Source: Alteromonas portus (lineage in GTDB: Bacteria > Pseudomonadota > Gammaproteobacteria > Enterobacterales > Alteromonadaceae). Taken from it: a stretch of DNA of 64,000 nucleotides. Each line of letters opens with the position of its first letter. Positions within the stretch are counted from its first letter, which is position 1. Shown here one piece after another: positions 36,965 to 46,685 of the stretch. The DNA lies in the NCBI RefSeq assembly GCF_005117025.1, contig NZ_SWCO01000008.1, positions 248,001-312,000 of the forward strand, read 5' to 3'. The position numbers and the translations under genes are program-made. Under the pieces are notes generated by a model. That model did not search any database. It was given only the letters and a program-made list of their open reading frames with translations, and was not told the DNA's origin.

Positions 36965-37481
36965 AGCAGTCCTATATGCCCTCAAGCGTCTTTACCACCC
37001 GAGACGTATGGGCGGATTTTCTAGCCAATCAGTACGGAAGAAAATATTGGCTTTTATTTTTATTCTTAAGCCACCTTGAAACCATTAATAATCAAGCTAG
37101 CGTTTTACAGTCTTTATGAACTTAGCAGTAAGATTTATTTGCGCTTTTTAGAGTTCTTACCCTTCGCCTAAGTGTCTGACTGAGTATTGTTTTTAACGTT
37201 GTTCTATTCCTAACTTTACAAACTATAAACCAGTTATTAAGGGTGATCTAGTTAGACAGTAGTATTGGAGCACTCTAATGCTCAAATTTTCACTAAAAGC
37301 CGTCGAAAGTAGTATCAAGCACTGTCTTTCTATTTCATTGAATACCGCCGCTTCATTGCATTAAATGCTTTTTCAATTGCAGCAGATATTGCCCTTTCAT
37401 TGCGTATCGGCAAGCACAGAAAAATGTTTACCTTTTCCTGTGCTTATCCGATTAAACAGAGGTCGATGCTCTGTAAAACAC
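36965..37481. other. Intergenic region between fimV and asd
   Basis: 517 bases without a supported gene. It holds repeated TTCATTG words and an ACAGAG...CTCTGT hairpin at 37456-37474 right after asd, possibly its weak terminator (short U-tract on the minus strand). The fimV promoter must lie in the left part. Confidence 0.5.
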
Positions 37482-38498
37482 TTACAAGTAGTCGCGAATG
37501 AGTGTCTCAGCAATTTGAATGCTGTTTGTCGCTGCACCCTTGCGAATGTTGTCTGACACCACCCACAAATTTAAACCACAAGGATGAGTAATATCATTCC
37601 TGATACGCCCCACATGCACAATGTCGTTGCCACTAGCGCTGCTTACTTGCGTTGGGAATTGCTCATTACCGTCGTAAACTGTTACGCCTGGCGCATCGGC
37701 AAGAAGCTCTTTAACATGCTGCGCATCTATTGGCGAACGTGTTTCTAAGTGAATGGCTTCAGCATGACCGTAGAAAACCGGCACGCGCACAGCCGTCGCG
37801 TTTACCAAAATACTTTGATCGCCCATGATTTTTTGGGTTTCCCACAGCATTTTCATTTCTTCTTTGGTGTAATCGTTGTCTTGGAATACGTCGATTTGAG
37901 GGATAACGTTAAAGGCAATTTGGCGACTAAACGATTCTGGCTTTACTTCACGTGCGTTTAGCAAACCTGCGGTTTGTTTAGCCAGCTCTTCCATGGCTTC
38001 TTTACCTGCACCAGAAACTGACTGATATGTGCACACGTTAATACGGTCAATACCAACCGCGTCTTGAATAGGTTTAAGTGCAACCAACATTTGAATGGTT
38101 GAGCAATTTGGGTTCGCAATAATATTTCTATTGCGAAACTCTGCCAGTGCATGGGCGTTAACTTCTGGCACCACAAGTGGGATATCTGGCTCGTAACGAA
38201 ACTCTGAAGTATTGTCGATAACAATGCAGCCTTCCTCTGCAGCTAACGGCGCAAATTTTGCGGAAATGCTGCCACCGGCTGAGAAAAAGCCAAATTGCAC
38301 TAATGACCAGTCGAAATCATCAGCATCTAATACTTCAATGTCTTCGCCTTTAAACGATACGGTACTACCTGCTGAACGTTTACTGGCAAGCGGATACAAA
38401 CGGTTTACCGGAAAGTCTCGCTCTTCTAATAGTTCAATCATGGTTTGGCCCACTAGACCTGTGGCGCCAAGTACCGCTACGTCAAACGCTTGCGACAT
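37482..38498 (-). CDS. asd: Aspartate-semialdehyde dehydrogenase
   Basis: 338 residues. Reduces aspartyl phosphate to aspartate semialdehyde with NADPH for lysine, threonine, methionine and diaminopimelate. N-terminal LGATGLVGQTMIELL nucleotide fold; catalytic Cys132 in NPNCSTIQM; the active-site His in VFYGHAEAIH; QSVSGAGKEAM. In E. coli the same place (after pdxB) is taken by the paralogue usg; here the catalytic residues are intact, so a functional Asd is indicated. The gene is 29 bases downstream of the pdxB stop, in an operon. Confidence 0.93.
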   Translation of the reverse strand: MSQAFDVAVLGATGLVGQTMIELLEERDFPVNRLYPLASKRSAGSTVSFKGEDIEVLDADDFDWSLVQFGFFSAGGSISAKFAPLAAEEGCIVIDNTSEFRYEPDIPLVVPEVNAHALAEFRNRNIIANPNCSTIQMLVALKPIQDAVGIDRINVCTYQSVSGAGKEAMEELAKQTAGLLNAREVKPESFSRQIAFNVIPQIDVFQDNDYTKEEMKMLWETQKIMGDQSILVNATAVRVPVFYGHAEAIHLETRSPIDAQHVKELLADAPGVTVYDGNEQFPTQVSSASGNDIVHVGRIRNDITHPCGLNLWVVSDNIRKGAATNSIQIAETLIRDYL

Positions 38499-38527
38499 AA
38501 TGCTTTATGCTCCTAATATTAAAATAA

Positions 38528-39730
38528 CTAAACCAGACTTACGTGAAAGCCCAGTTTGGTGAATGTGTCTTGGATTTGCTTACTGGTGTTTTTTGGCAAG
38601 TGTAACGCATAGGCGCTGCACTCGCGACGCACTCTGTATTGCTTGCGCAATGTAGAGAACGTATTTGCTATGTGTGTCTCTGGCGTTTCATTATGGCCTG
38701 ACGCAAACGCGTTTCGCGTTATCTCATCGTCAATAGCTACATCATACACATTGTGGAATACGGCAATGAGATCCTCAACGGACAACCGCACCGCCTCAGG
38801 CGAATTTAACGCAACTTTGATCGGATTGGTTTTCTCTAAAAAGTCGCTAAGCACTTTGTCTGGGGCTTTGCCCACTACGTCACAAATTTGCTCGTAAATC
38901 ATTTGCGTACCGCGCACTTTGCCTTCTACAGAGTGCCCCGCAATATGTGGTGTAACGAACCAAACATAGTCAAATAATGCTGTATTTATGGCGGGCTCAT
39001 TGTCGAATACGTCGAGTACCACCGTTGGCGGTTTTTCACCTCGAAGTACACTAAGTAGTGCCACTTCATCAATAACCTCACCCCGGCATGCATTTATAAG
39101 CAGCTGGTTTGACGTTAATCCTTCCAGAAACGCTTCGTCTATCATCTGATATGTAGGATATTCGCCGCCTTTAATAAAAGGCACGTGAAGCGAGATAACA
39201 TCGCACTTTGCTATTTGCGCTAAGTCTACAAATGACTGACCGTTATGCTCCTTCTTACCAGATTTTGCTAGCGCTTGCTGTAGCGGTGGGTCATACAGAC
39301 AGTGTTTAACGCCAATTGCCATTAAAATTCTTGATAATGCAGTTCCCACATTACCAGCACCTACTATTCCCACTGTCGCATTATATAAATCGAGCTTTTG
39401 GGCTTTTTGCGCGTGCAGCAAAACACTCAACACGTACTCGGCAACCGCTACGGCATTACAGCCTGCTGCACTGCTATGCATAATTCCCACGCTATCTAAA
39501 TGCGTTTTATCTAGATGATTGGTCCCCGCCGTTGCCGTAGTAACAAACTTGAGCTTGCTAGCCTTGGTTAGCAGTTCAGGGGTAACCTTGGTGGTAGAAC
39601 GTAGCGCAAGAATATCTACATCGCGCAGCATTTCAGGCACAAGAGATTGCCACGCATAGGTTTCAATCTCACCTACGCTATTAAGGTAATCGGTGCCAAA
39701 CGGAATGGTATCTTCAAGAAGTATTTTCAT
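38528..39730 (-). CDS. pdxB: Erythronate-4-phosphate dehydrogenase
   Basis: 400 residues. Second step of the DXP-dependent pyridoxal phosphate pathway: oxidises 4-phosphoerythronate. D-2-hydroxyacid dehydrogenase fold with TATAGTNHLD, GCNAVAVAEYVLSVLL, VGIVGAGNVGTALSR, INACRGEVIDE and the catalytic His in THIAGHSVEG. The C-terminal PdxB dimerisation domain (last 100 residues) is present. Order pdxB-asd/usg-...-truA matches other gammaproteobacteria. Confidence 0.95.
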   Translation of the reverse strand: MKILLEDTIPFGTDYLNSVGEIETYAWQSLVPEMLRDVDILALRSTTKVTPELLTKASKLKFVTTATAGTNHLDKTHLDSVGIMHSSAAGCNAVAVAEYVLSVLLHAQKAQKLDLYNATVGIVGAGNVGTALSRILMAIGVKHCLYDPPLQQALAKSGKKEHNGQSFVDLAQIAKCDVISLHVPFIKGGEYPTYQMIDEAFLEGLTSNQLLINACRGEVIDEVALLSVLRGEKPPTVVLDVFDNEPAINTALFDYVWFVTPHIAGHSVEGKVRGTQMIYEQICDVVGKAPDKVLSDFLEKTNPIKVALNSPEAVRLSVEDLIAVFHNVYDVAIDDEITRNAFASGHNETPETHIANTFSTLRKQYRVRRECSAYALHLPKNTSKQIQDTFTKLGFHVSLV

Positions 39731-39967
39731 GGCGCTAAGTGTACCTTAACTTAGGCTTTTAGTAACCCAGCGCCCTTGATTTATCTTATCGGTGATTCGT
39801 TTAATTTACGTTATTTTGATGCACGTTTGGCCGCAACATTAAAGAGACGGCCGAAGTTCATACAATCCTTTAAAACGGGAACGCTTAGAGCAAACCGCTT
39901 TAGCTCACGTTTTTTGTCCACTTCATCCTTTGCGAACGTGGTATTGGATAACGTTAACTTTAAATAG

Positions 39968-40723
39968 TTACTTGTCGTAACCAGGGAAACGGCGTTCAAC
40001 GCGTCGTTTAATACCCGGCCATGCTAACGAACCACCAGCCTGCCGAGTGACTTGATCGGCTTGAGTACGAATGCCATCTAGAATTGCCGAATGAATTGGA
40101 ATAAGCGGCTTGCCTGTGGCCTGCGCTTTTAACTGAATTTCACAGGCGCGCTGCATGATAAACATAAACAAAAAGGCATCGGGAATATTGTCTGCACAGG
40201 TTAAAAGCCCGTGATTGCGCAAAATCATAAATTGGGTATCGCCAAGGTCGCGAACCAATCGCACTTTTTCTTCTGGATTCAACGCCACGCCTTCGTAGGC
40301 ATGATAGGAAAGCGACGCCAGCGGAAAAAGCGATTGCTGCGAGTATGGCTGCAACCCTTCTTCTAAAATGGATACCGCCACACCTTCTGCTGTGTGCAAA
40401 TGCAACACACATTTGGCATCGTCTCTAGCCTCATGAACAGCGCTATGAATAGTAAAACCTGCTGGGTTAATGTCGTATTCACTTTCCATTACTTTGTTAC
40501 CGTGAAGATCAACTTTAACCAAGCTTGATGCAGTAACTTCATCAAACATTAAACCGTAGGGATTAATCAAGAAATGGTGGTCAGGCCCAGGAACACGAGC
40601 AGAAATGTGAGTAAAAATAAGGTCGTCCCAACCATACATAGCGACTGCACGATAACATGCGGCTAGATCAACACGGGTTTGCCATTCTTCACTGCTAACT
40701 TTCGACTTTACTGAATCTGTCAT
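39968..40723 (-). CDS. Class II aldolase/adducin-family protein
   Basis: 251 residues, single AraD-like domain. Zinc ligands are visible in VLHLHTAEG and in LRNHGLLT, with VHEARDDAKC before; THISARVPG and the NPYGLMFDEVTAS segment are family motifs. Class II aldolases include fuculose-phosphate aldolases and ribulose-phosphate epimerases, but this single-gene, catabolic-operon-free form with a C-terminal PGIKRRVERRFPGY is usually of unknown substrate. It is divergent from the Crp-like gene with 174 bases between. The 237 bases toward pdxB hold no supported gene. Confidence 0.83.
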   Translation of the reverse strand: MTDSVKSKVSSEEWQTRVDLAACYRAVAMYGWDDLIFTHISARVPGPDHHFLINPYGLMFDEVTASSLVKVDLHGNKVMESEYDINPAGFTIHSAVHEARDDAKCVLHLHTAEGVAVSILEEGLQPYSQQSLFPLASLSYHAYEGVALNPEEKVRLVRDLGDTQFMILRNHGLLTCADNIPDAFLFMFIMQRACEIQLKAQATGKPLIPIHSAILDGIRTQADQVTRQAGGSLAWPGIKRRVERRFPGYDK

Positions 40724-40897
40724 AGCTTTACTCTTTTAACGTACAAATTAATTTCATTTGAGGCGGGTGCCCTAGGTGGAAGGCTCGATACCTTGAACGT
40801 TTCAATGAAACTTCCACTTACTTTCTCTTACCGCCTACATTACGCGCAGTAATTGCTATACACTGTCGGATATACGACATTGTAAGAAATTTGTTAA

Positions 40898-41587
40898 ATG
40901 GAAAAATTTAAACCTGTTCTCGCCAGCTCTACTTGGTTTAGCGCGCTTCCACCCTATTTGCAGGAAGTTATGTTCGACAAGATGCGTCTAAAACACTTAA
41001 AAGCCGGGCAGCAACTGCATGCCAAAGGTGAAGACGGTGTCGGTTTTTATGGCGTATGCGAAGGCCGTTTAAGAGTTGTCACTGTGGGCGTGGATGGTCG
41101 AGAAATGCTATTTGCGCTACTGGGCCCCGGCACCTGGTTTGGTGAGATATCGATGTTTGACGACCTCCCTCGTACTCACGACAACTTCTGCGAGACAAAT
41201 TGCACGGTGGCGATTATTCAAAAGAACGCGTTTAAAGCACTGCTTGAGCAATATCCTGAACTCTACCCGCATTTTACTCGCCTTTTATGCACGCGAGTGC
41301 GCAGCGCTTTTCAGTTTATTGACTCAAGCGCAGGGCTTAGCCTTAAGCACCAGCTCGTAAAACGGCTTTTAATGCTTACCACCAGTTACGGTCAGCATTT
41401 GCCCAAACACAACGCGATTACACTTACGCTTTCGCAAGAGTCTTTAGCGCAAATGATAAATAGCAGTAGGCAAACGGTGAACCAGTTATTAGGTGAACTT
41501 CAACAAGAAGGTTTGGTAAAACGGCATTACGGGAAAATCACTATTCCCGAGCCAGATACCTTGTTTAGTCGTTATCAGTTTATTTAA
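40898..41587 (+). CDS. Crp/Fnr-family transcriptional regulator
   Basis: 229 residues: N-terminal cyclic-nucleotide-binding beta-barrel (LKAGQQLHAKGEDGVGFYGVCEGRLRV, then FGEISMFDDLPRTHD) and a C-terminal Crp-type winged helix (LSQESLAQMINSSRQTVNQLLGELQQEGLVK). The FGEISMFDDLPRTH stretch differs from the cAMP pocket of true Crp (RTA is missing), so cAMP may not be the ligand. No Cys cluster as in Fnr. Divergent from the aldolase gene; the target is unknown. Confidence 0.88.
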   Translation: MEKFKPVLASSTWFSALPPYLQEVMFDKMRLKHLKAGQQLHAKGEDGVGFYGVCEGRLRVVTVGVDGREMLFALLGPGTWFGEISMFDDLPRTHDNFCETNCTVAIIQKNAFKALLEQYPELYPHFTRLLCTRVRSAFQFIDSSAGLSLKHQLVKRLLMLTTSYGQHLPKHNAITLTLSQESLAQMINSSRQTVNQLLGELQQEGLVKRHYGKITIPEPDTLFSRYQFI

Positions 41588-41638
41588 CCGAAATAACTAG
41601 CTAAATTGCTGAAGAACTTGTGAAATATTATTAAAGTC

Positions 41639-42577
41639 ATGGAAACGCAAAGAAAAGGAAAATTCGCATTGAAAATTTTATCTGTCAGCATAGTTTTGCT
41701 TTTATTGGTCGGTTTTGTATTTCAGTCATATTCAACCTATGTCGATTCCACCTCTTTTGATAAGTGTGGAGAAATGATAGATGTCGGTGGCTATAGCCTG
41801 TATGTCGAGGACATTGGAACAGGAAAAGTTACCGTAATTTTTGATGCTGGTATGGGTGATGACTCATCAGTCTGGAACAAAGTAGTAGAGGAAGTCTCAC
41901 AGTTTTCTCGGGTTATTACCTATGACAGAGCTGGACTTGGGTGGAGTGAGGAAAGCCCGCACGATAGAGACAGTAAAGTCATTGTCGCTGAACTTCACTC
42001 GGTTCTGAAAGACAAAGATATTTCTGGACCAATTATCCTTGTAGGCCATTCATTTGGTGGGGTTAACATGCAGCGCTATGCCCTTACCTATCCTGAATAT
42101 ATAGCCGCTTTGGTGTTGGTAGACTCTGCCCATGAAGATCAGATAAATAAAATGCCTCAAACGAATTATCTTCAAAAATACCTTTTCAAATTTGGAATGT
42201 GGGCAGCCCCTGTCGGTATTCCCAGATTGTACCTTTCCAACACTAATCCAGAAGAAAAAGCTAAAAAAAGTACAACCAAACATCAATATACCAGCTTAGA
42301 TGAAGCCGAATACTTTCCAAGAAGCCTTAGTGAATTAAATGAATTAACGCCTAACTTTGGCAATTTGCCTTTGGTGGTTGTTGCGCGAAATAAAGCGTCT
42401 TCTGAAATCGATAATACAAAAACCAGAGATTTGGTATGGGCGACTTTGCAGGAAGACATTGCCACTCGCTCTACCAATAGCACAATCATTTTTTCAGGGG
42501 AACGTCAGCATTCTATTCACAAAAGGCAGCCAGAAATAGTTGTTGGAGCAATTCAAAAGTTAGCTGAAAAACTTTAA
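41639..42577 (+). CDS. Alpha/beta hydrolase with N-terminal membrane anchor
   Basis: 312 residues. An N-terminal hydrophobic helix (ILSVSIVLLLLVGFVF) anchors or exports it. The alpha/beta fold has GMGDDSSVW and YDRAGLGWSE before the nucleophile elbow GHSFGGVN; the Asp in LVLVDSAHEDQ and a late His in RQHSIHKRQP complete a likely triad. Substrate unknown. Start at ATG 41639 lacks a clear RBS; a TTG at 41669 after AAAGGAAA is an alternative. Stands 51 bases after the Crp-like gene on the same strand. Confidence 0.82.
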   Translation: METQRKGKFALKILSVSIVLLLLVGFVFQSYSTYVDSTSFDKCGEMIDVGGYSLYVEDIGTGKVTVIFDAGMGDDSSVWNKVVEEVSQFSRVITYDRAGLGWSEESPHDRDSKVIVAELHSVLKDKDISGPIILVGHSFGGVNMQRYALTYPEYIAALVLVDSAHEDQINKMPQTNYLQKYLFKFGMWAAPVGIPRLYLSNTNPEEKAKKSTTKHQYTSLDEAEYFPRSLSELNELTPNFGNLPLVVVARNKASSEIDNTKTRDLVWATLQEDIATRSTNSTIIFSGERQHSIHKRQPEIVVGAIQKLAEKL

Positions 42578-42797
42578 CTAATACTAGAATTCCGCTGTGG
42601 AATGCCTTGTAGTTATTTTCCGAAAACTTAGTAATAACACAGTAGCCCTCTATTAATATTAGGGTGAGTTTAGGGTTTTACTTAGTCAGATATGGATTTG
42701 TACGTGGCGTAATGTGTTGAGCGGTGCAACTTCGTTTCCGTCTTTAAGGTCTGCTTAAGACAAGGAGCGGACACCGAGTTTTGTTTGTTGGCTTGAT

Positions 42798-43085
42798 TTA
42801 GAGCCATTCAACGATGTCTTGCCCACCCAGAATTGCCATTATCTCAACTTCAATACCATTGTATCGATAGTAAATACTGTCTGAGCCATAAGCGCAGCGT
42901 CTATACCCCTGTCGAATATGGTCAACTGATTGGTATGCGGATGGATTACTTGCAATTTTTTCAAATGTCTGAAAAAAACCTTCGAAATACTTATCTGCTT
43001 GGAGTTCGCCAAATTCTACAAATCCATATGTATAGATACGCCTGAGATCCTCTTTGGCATTCAGCGATAACTTGTAGCTTTCCAT
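42798..43085 (-). CDS. parE: ParE-family toxin of a type II toxin-antitoxin pair
   Basis: 95 residues, RelE/ParE fold: YKLSLNAKEDLRRIYTYG at the start, then ADKYFEGFFQTFEKIASNPSAY, RRCAYGSDSIYYRY and a C-terminal IMAILGGQDIVEWL. ParE toxins inhibit DNA gyrase. The start codon abuts the antitoxin stop, so translation is coupled. Active toxin status is inferred from intact motifs. Confidence 0.88.
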   Translation of the reverse strand: MESYKLSLNAKEDLRRIYTYGFVEFGELQADKYFEGFFQTFEKIASNPSAYQSVDHIRQGYRRCAYGSDSIYYRYNGIEVEIMAILGGQDIVEWL

Positions 43086-43316
43086 TTATCTTTTTAATTC
43101 AGCCTTAAATTCTTTCAGCATATCTTCAGGCGATTGTTCAATGAATCCGCTTCTCTCTGCACTGACGAGCTTTTGATTTATTTCCTCAGCGCGTCTGGCC
43201 CGGCGAATTAAATCATTCACGAGTTCACTTTTGTTTGCATATTCTCGCGTATCTTCAATATGACTTTTGAGCCACGCATCATTTTTTTCAGTCAGAGTGA
43301 TACTTTGACGAGGCAT
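43086..43316 (-). CDS. parD: ParD-family antitoxin
   Basis: 76 residues from ATG at 43316 (GGAG nine bases before); longer starts upstream reach into the operator. Ribbon-helix-helix DNA-binding domain (MPRQSITLTEKNDAWLKSHI, TREYANKSELVNDLIRRA), then a C-terminal segment (ERSGFIEQSPEDMLKEFKAEL) that wraps the toxin. It neutralises ParE and represses its own promoter; the palindrome at 43340 fits that role. Confidence 0.9.
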   Translation of the reverse strand: MPRQSITLTEKNDAWLKSHIEDTREYANKSELVNDLIRRARRAEEINQKLVSAERSGFIEQSPEDMLKEFKAELKR

Positions 43317-43339
43317 GACATTTACTCCAATAAATCTTA

Positions 43340-43361
43340 TCTGGTGCAATATTACACCAGA
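43340..43361. promoter_or_regulatory. ParD operator palindrome overlapping the parDE promoter
   Basis: TCTGGTG (43340-43346) and CACCAGA (43355-43361) around an AATATT centre; 20 of 22 positions are symmetric. On the minus strand it contains TAATAT, a likely -10, preceded 17 bases away by a weak -35 (CTGATG). It is 24 bases before the parD start. Confidence 0.75.
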
Positions 43362-43571
43362 CTTGGTTAAACATCAGCATTTTTTAATTTAGAGAAGACA
43401 AAAGCCAAAATTATCACAGGCAGCTTGAGTGACGGGTAAATGTACGCAGCCGAAGAATAGTCTTTTCTGGCAACTACAGACAAACATGGTGTTTAGCAAT
43501 GGTAACGACATGAGATAACCGTAATTGAAGTATCTTCCATCACATATACCAAACGGTTGGGTCATCTAGGA

Positions 43572-44738
43572 TCATAGAGCATCTAGAAAACTAGCAATTG
43601 AAGATTTTAACTCTTCGTCATCTTGATTTATCAAATTCAAAGCTTCTTGTCCGTATTTTTTTGCAAGGTCCACCTGCTCACGTTGCTCGTAGCCTTTGGC
43701 TAAATTAAAAATAACCCACGCAGAGTCTGGATATAATGATGCATTGTATTTTAATAACTTCATACCTTTCTCTGGAGAGTGAACACCATTGGTCATGTAG
43801 TCTGCGGCGAAGTTAATTGACCCCTTACGAGGTTTAATTTCTTGGTAAAGGTCGGAAGATAGCTTTTCGTAGTGTTCAGAAATGGCTTCAGGCCCTCCTT
43901 CAATTGCATCAAATGGTAAAACCCAGTACCTGTAGAGTTCGTTAGTTGCATTAACCAAACCGGATATATTCGTTGCAGCATGGGGAAGGTTTTTTAAAAT
44001 TTCACTTTTCACTCTTAATCCTGGAACACTGTGTTCTTTGAAAAAGGTTTGTAACCTTAAAAAAGAAGCGCCCATTGTGTTATTTGGTTCATACTCACTT
44101 TTCACTATTTCATTACCTAAATTCATATATATGAATTGCTTTAAGGATTTACGAGATGAAAGGTAAGTAATAATTTTTTCTACTGTTTTATTATCTCCCC
44201 AGTGAAGGGATGGGCTGAAAGCATAATGCGCTGTAAAGAGTTCAGGCCGAGCTTGAACGGCATATAACGAAAGTAATCCTCCAAGAGAGTGACCTTCGAA
44301 AATTCTAAATTCAGAAGTCTGATAATTACTGTCTACAAAAGGGATAAGCTCTTTTTCGATATAGTCTAGGAAAACATCTGCTTTACCGCTAAGTACATCA
44401 GCTGTTGCGTGTGGAGTAGGTGTATAATCTCTGATGCGGTTTTCATTATCTATAGTAACCACAATAGTCTCAGGAATTAGCCAGTCATCATAAAAGCGTG
44501 CAATTACCGCACTTACCATTTGTTTATAATACTTGCCGTCCAAAGCATATATTACTGGGTATCTGTGAGTGGGATCTTCTCCATACTTCTCAGGAAGGTA
44601 AACACTTATTTTCTGTTCTTCGTTAAGTACTTTTGAATTTAACACATGCTCTTCTAAAGTAAGCTGTTGCGCTAATATCGAACTTGAAAAACAAAATGAT
44701 AAGAATAAGCCAAACAAAAACTTCCCTGCTACATTCAT
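43572..44738 (-). CDS. Secreted esterase (Fes/IroE-like fold) with C-terminal TPR-like tail
   Basis: 388 residues; signal peptide ending in SSSILA/QQ. Esterase domain PF00756-like with YPVIYALDGKYY, FEGHSLGGLLSLYAV (nucleophile Ser) and HAAT near residue 250; carboxyl-terminal 70 residues resemble a TPR (GMKLLKYNASLYPDSAW, NLAKGYEQREQVDLAKKYG). Such esterases hydrolyse feruloyl or siderophore esters, but no siderophore gene is adjacent. The 222-base gap to parD holds no supported gene. Confidence 0.83.
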   Translation of the reverse strand: MNVAGKFLFGLFLSFCFSSSILAQQLTLEEHVLNSKVLNEEQKISVYLPEKYGEDPTHRYPVIYALDGKYYKQMVSAVIARFYDDWLIPETIVVTIDNENRIRDYTPTPHATADVLSGKADVFLDYIEKELIPFVDSNYQTSEFRIFEGHSLGGLLSLYAVQARPELFTAHYAFSPSLHWGDNKTVEKIITYLSSRKSLKQFIYMNLGNEIVKSEYEPNNTMGASFLRLQTFFKEHSVPGLRVKSEILKNLPHAATNISGLVNATNELYRYWVLPFDAIEGGPEAISEHYEKLSSDLYQEIKPRKGSINFAADYMTNGVHSPEKGMKLLKYNASLYPDSAWVIFNLAKGYEQREQVDLAKKYGQEALNLINQDDEELKSSIASFLDAL

Positions 44739-44895
44739 GATTTCCTATCTTTTTTGAATTGATTTATTGCTCACTATATAAATGTACCTATTAATATTCA
44801 AGCTGACCGATGCGTTAGCTTAAATAGAGAATTAAAAAGTAATTGGTATTGTCTTCTCTATAATACCTAGGCACTTTTCATAGAAAAATGGCAAC

Positions 44896-44947
44896 AAAAA
44901 AGGGCATAAACACAAACACCCACGGTGCTCAGGTTTACGCCCTTTTG
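44896..44947. terminator. Long bidirectional hairpin between fabB and the esterase
   Basis: AAAAGGGC (44898-44905) pairs with GCCCTTTT (44939-44946); TAAAC (44907-44911) and GTTTA (44933-44937) extend the stem with one mismatch; 21-base loop. A-run and T-run flank it. Terminator of fabB on the minus strand. Confidence 0.8.
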
Positions 44948-45005
44948 TCTTTATTGAAACTTCTTAACTGAAGCTAAAAAAGCTTACTGGTTCAAGCGGT
45001 TTTGA

Positions 45006-46220
45006 TTAACCGTTGTAACGCTGCATTACTAACGTTGCGTTAGTGCCGCCGAAGCCAAAGCTGTTAGACATAATAGTGTTTAACGTTGCTTCACGTGTCT
45101 GGGTAACAATGTCTAGCCCTTGTGCCGCGTCGTCTAGCGTGTCGATGTTAATTGATGGCGCGATAAAGTTATTTTCCATCATCAACAAGCTGTAAATAGC
45201 TTCGTTTACACCCGCTGCACCTAGTGCGTGACCTGTCAGTGACTTGGTTGCACTAATAGGTACGCCCGCTTGACCAAACACTTCTTGAATCGCCGCAAGT
45301 TCTTTCACGTCACCTACTGGCGTTGATGTGCCGTGAGTATTCAAGTAATCGATAGGCGCATCGATATTTTGCATTGCCATCTTCATACAGCGAATTGCGC
45401 CTTCACCCGACGGTGCAACCATGTCGAAACCGTCTGATGTAGCGCCGTAACCTACAACTTCGCCGTAGATTTTTGCGCCGCGAGCAAGGGCGTGCTCAAG
45501 TTCTTCAACAACAACCATACCGCCGCCGCCAGAACTTACAAAGCCGTCGCGTGCTGCGTCATAAGTACGTGATGCCACGGCTGGATTGTCGTTATATTTA
45601 GAGCTTAGTGCGCCCATAGCGTCAAACTGGCTTGATAGTGACCAATGTAGCTCTTCACCGCCACCTGCGAATACTACGTCTTGCTTACCTAGTTGAATAA
45701 GCTCTAGCGCATTACCAATACAGTGGGCGCTGGTTGCACACGCCGAGGCAATTGAATAATTCACGCCGCGAATTTTAAACGGTGTGGCTAAACAAGCTGA
45801 TACCGTAGACGCCATACAGCGAGGAACCATGTATGGACCAACACGTTTAACGCCCTTTTCGCGAAGAATATCTGCAGAAAGCACTTGGTTTTCAGAAGAC
45901 GCGCCACCTGAGCCTGCGATAATACCCGTGCGCTCGTTTGAAATGTCGCTTTCTTCTAAACCAGAGTCTGCAATGGCTTGTTGCATCGCTACATATGCGT
46001 AGCCTGCCGCATCGCCCATAAAGCGCATAGCTTTACGGTCAATATGGTCTTTCAAATCGATGTCGATGTCGCCCCAAACTTGGCTGCGAAGGCCCATTTC
46101 GGCGAACTGTTCTGAAAATGTAATTCCAGACTTACCCGCTTTAAGTGAAGCAAGTACGTCTTCTTTATTTACGCCGATGCTTGATACGATACCAAGACCG
46201 GTGATAACTGCTCTTCTCAT
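45006..46220 (-). CDS. fabB: 3-oxoacyl-ACP synthase I
   Basis: 404 residues. Condensing enzyme of type II fatty-acid synthesis, required for unsaturated fatty acids. Catalytic Cys161 in [11 protein letters not shown], His residues in [11 protein letters not shown] and [11 protein letters not shown], the acyl pocket region [13 protein letters not shown]. Length and sequence are those of FabB rather than FabF. Neighbouring, on the opposite strand, is the Kelch/mnmC group; fabB-mnmC proximity is known in E. coli. An inverted repeat upstream (46306) may bind a fatty-acid regulator. Confidence 0.96.
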   Translation of the reverse strand: MRRAVITGLGIVSSIGVNKEDVLASLKAGKSGITFSEQFAEMGLRSQVWGDIDIDLKDHIDRKAMRFMGDAAGYAYVAMQQAIADSGLEESDISNERTGIIAGSGGASSENQVLSADILREKGVKRVGPYMVPRCMASTVSACLATPFKIRGVNYSIASACATSAHCIGNALELIQLGKQDVVFAGGGEELHWSLSSQFDAMGALSSKYNDNPAVASRTYDAARDGFVSSGGGGMVVVEELEHALARGAKIYGEVVGYGATSDGFDMVAPSGEGAIRCMKMAMQNIDAPIDYLNTHGTSTPVGDVKELAAIQEVFGQAGVPISATKSLTGHALGAAGVNEAIYSLLMMENNFIAPSINIDTLDDAAQGLDIVTQTREATLNTIMSNSFGFGGTNATLVMQRYNG

Positions 46221-46685
46221 AGTTTACCCTTTGCGTTGTTGCGGCTTATGGTAACGATTTTGAATGGTAAAGTGGTCTGCTCTGCCAATTGCTTTGCTAA
46301 AACAAGCTGAACATATGGCGTTCAGCGTAAGTTCTTGACCTGTGACCTGAAAGCCCTTGATGTAGAAATCTTTAATTACCGTGAAAGCTTCTTACAGCAA
46401 CATCAAACTATTAGAGCCCCTGCTCACTTAAGAATCTGGTTGGCATTGGCCTTCTTGTTTTAAGCAGACAGCTTTCCCACTGCCCTTATCATTCGTTATT
46501 ACCGTCTTTGTTTAGTTAATCATTCCAATGTAGCACGAATATACTGGGTAATGACCAGCGTTTATTTAGACCTTCACAAAACCTTCAAATAGCGTAATTG
46601 TAAACTTTTGCAGAAAAACAATGGCGTGAAAGGTAGAATACGTACCCTAACATTTGTGATTTAAACAAAAAGACTGAAGATTGCC
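46221..46685. other. Intergenic region between fabB and the Kelch gene
   Basis: 465 bases with no supported gene. Contains the inverted repeat at 46306 and presumably the divergent promoters. Confidence 0.6.
46306..46326. promoter_or_regulatory. Inverted repeat upstream of fabB
   Basis: GCTGAAC (46306-46312), seven-base spacer, GTTCAGC (46320-46326), both arms perfect. 86-106 bases before the fabB start. Possible site for a fatty-acid regulator such as FabR or PsrA; no regulator gene is seen, so the assignment is weak. Confidence 0.45.

Noticed and set aside
37456-37474. Terminator after asd
   Set aside because: The hairpin ACAGAG/CTCTGT is short and its U-tract on the minus strand has only three T, so it is mentioned only as weak.
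39811-39999. Small 62-residue frame between pdxB and the aldolase gene
   Set aside because: Overlaps the end of the aldolase gene in another frame and has no ribosome-binding site or recognisable motif.
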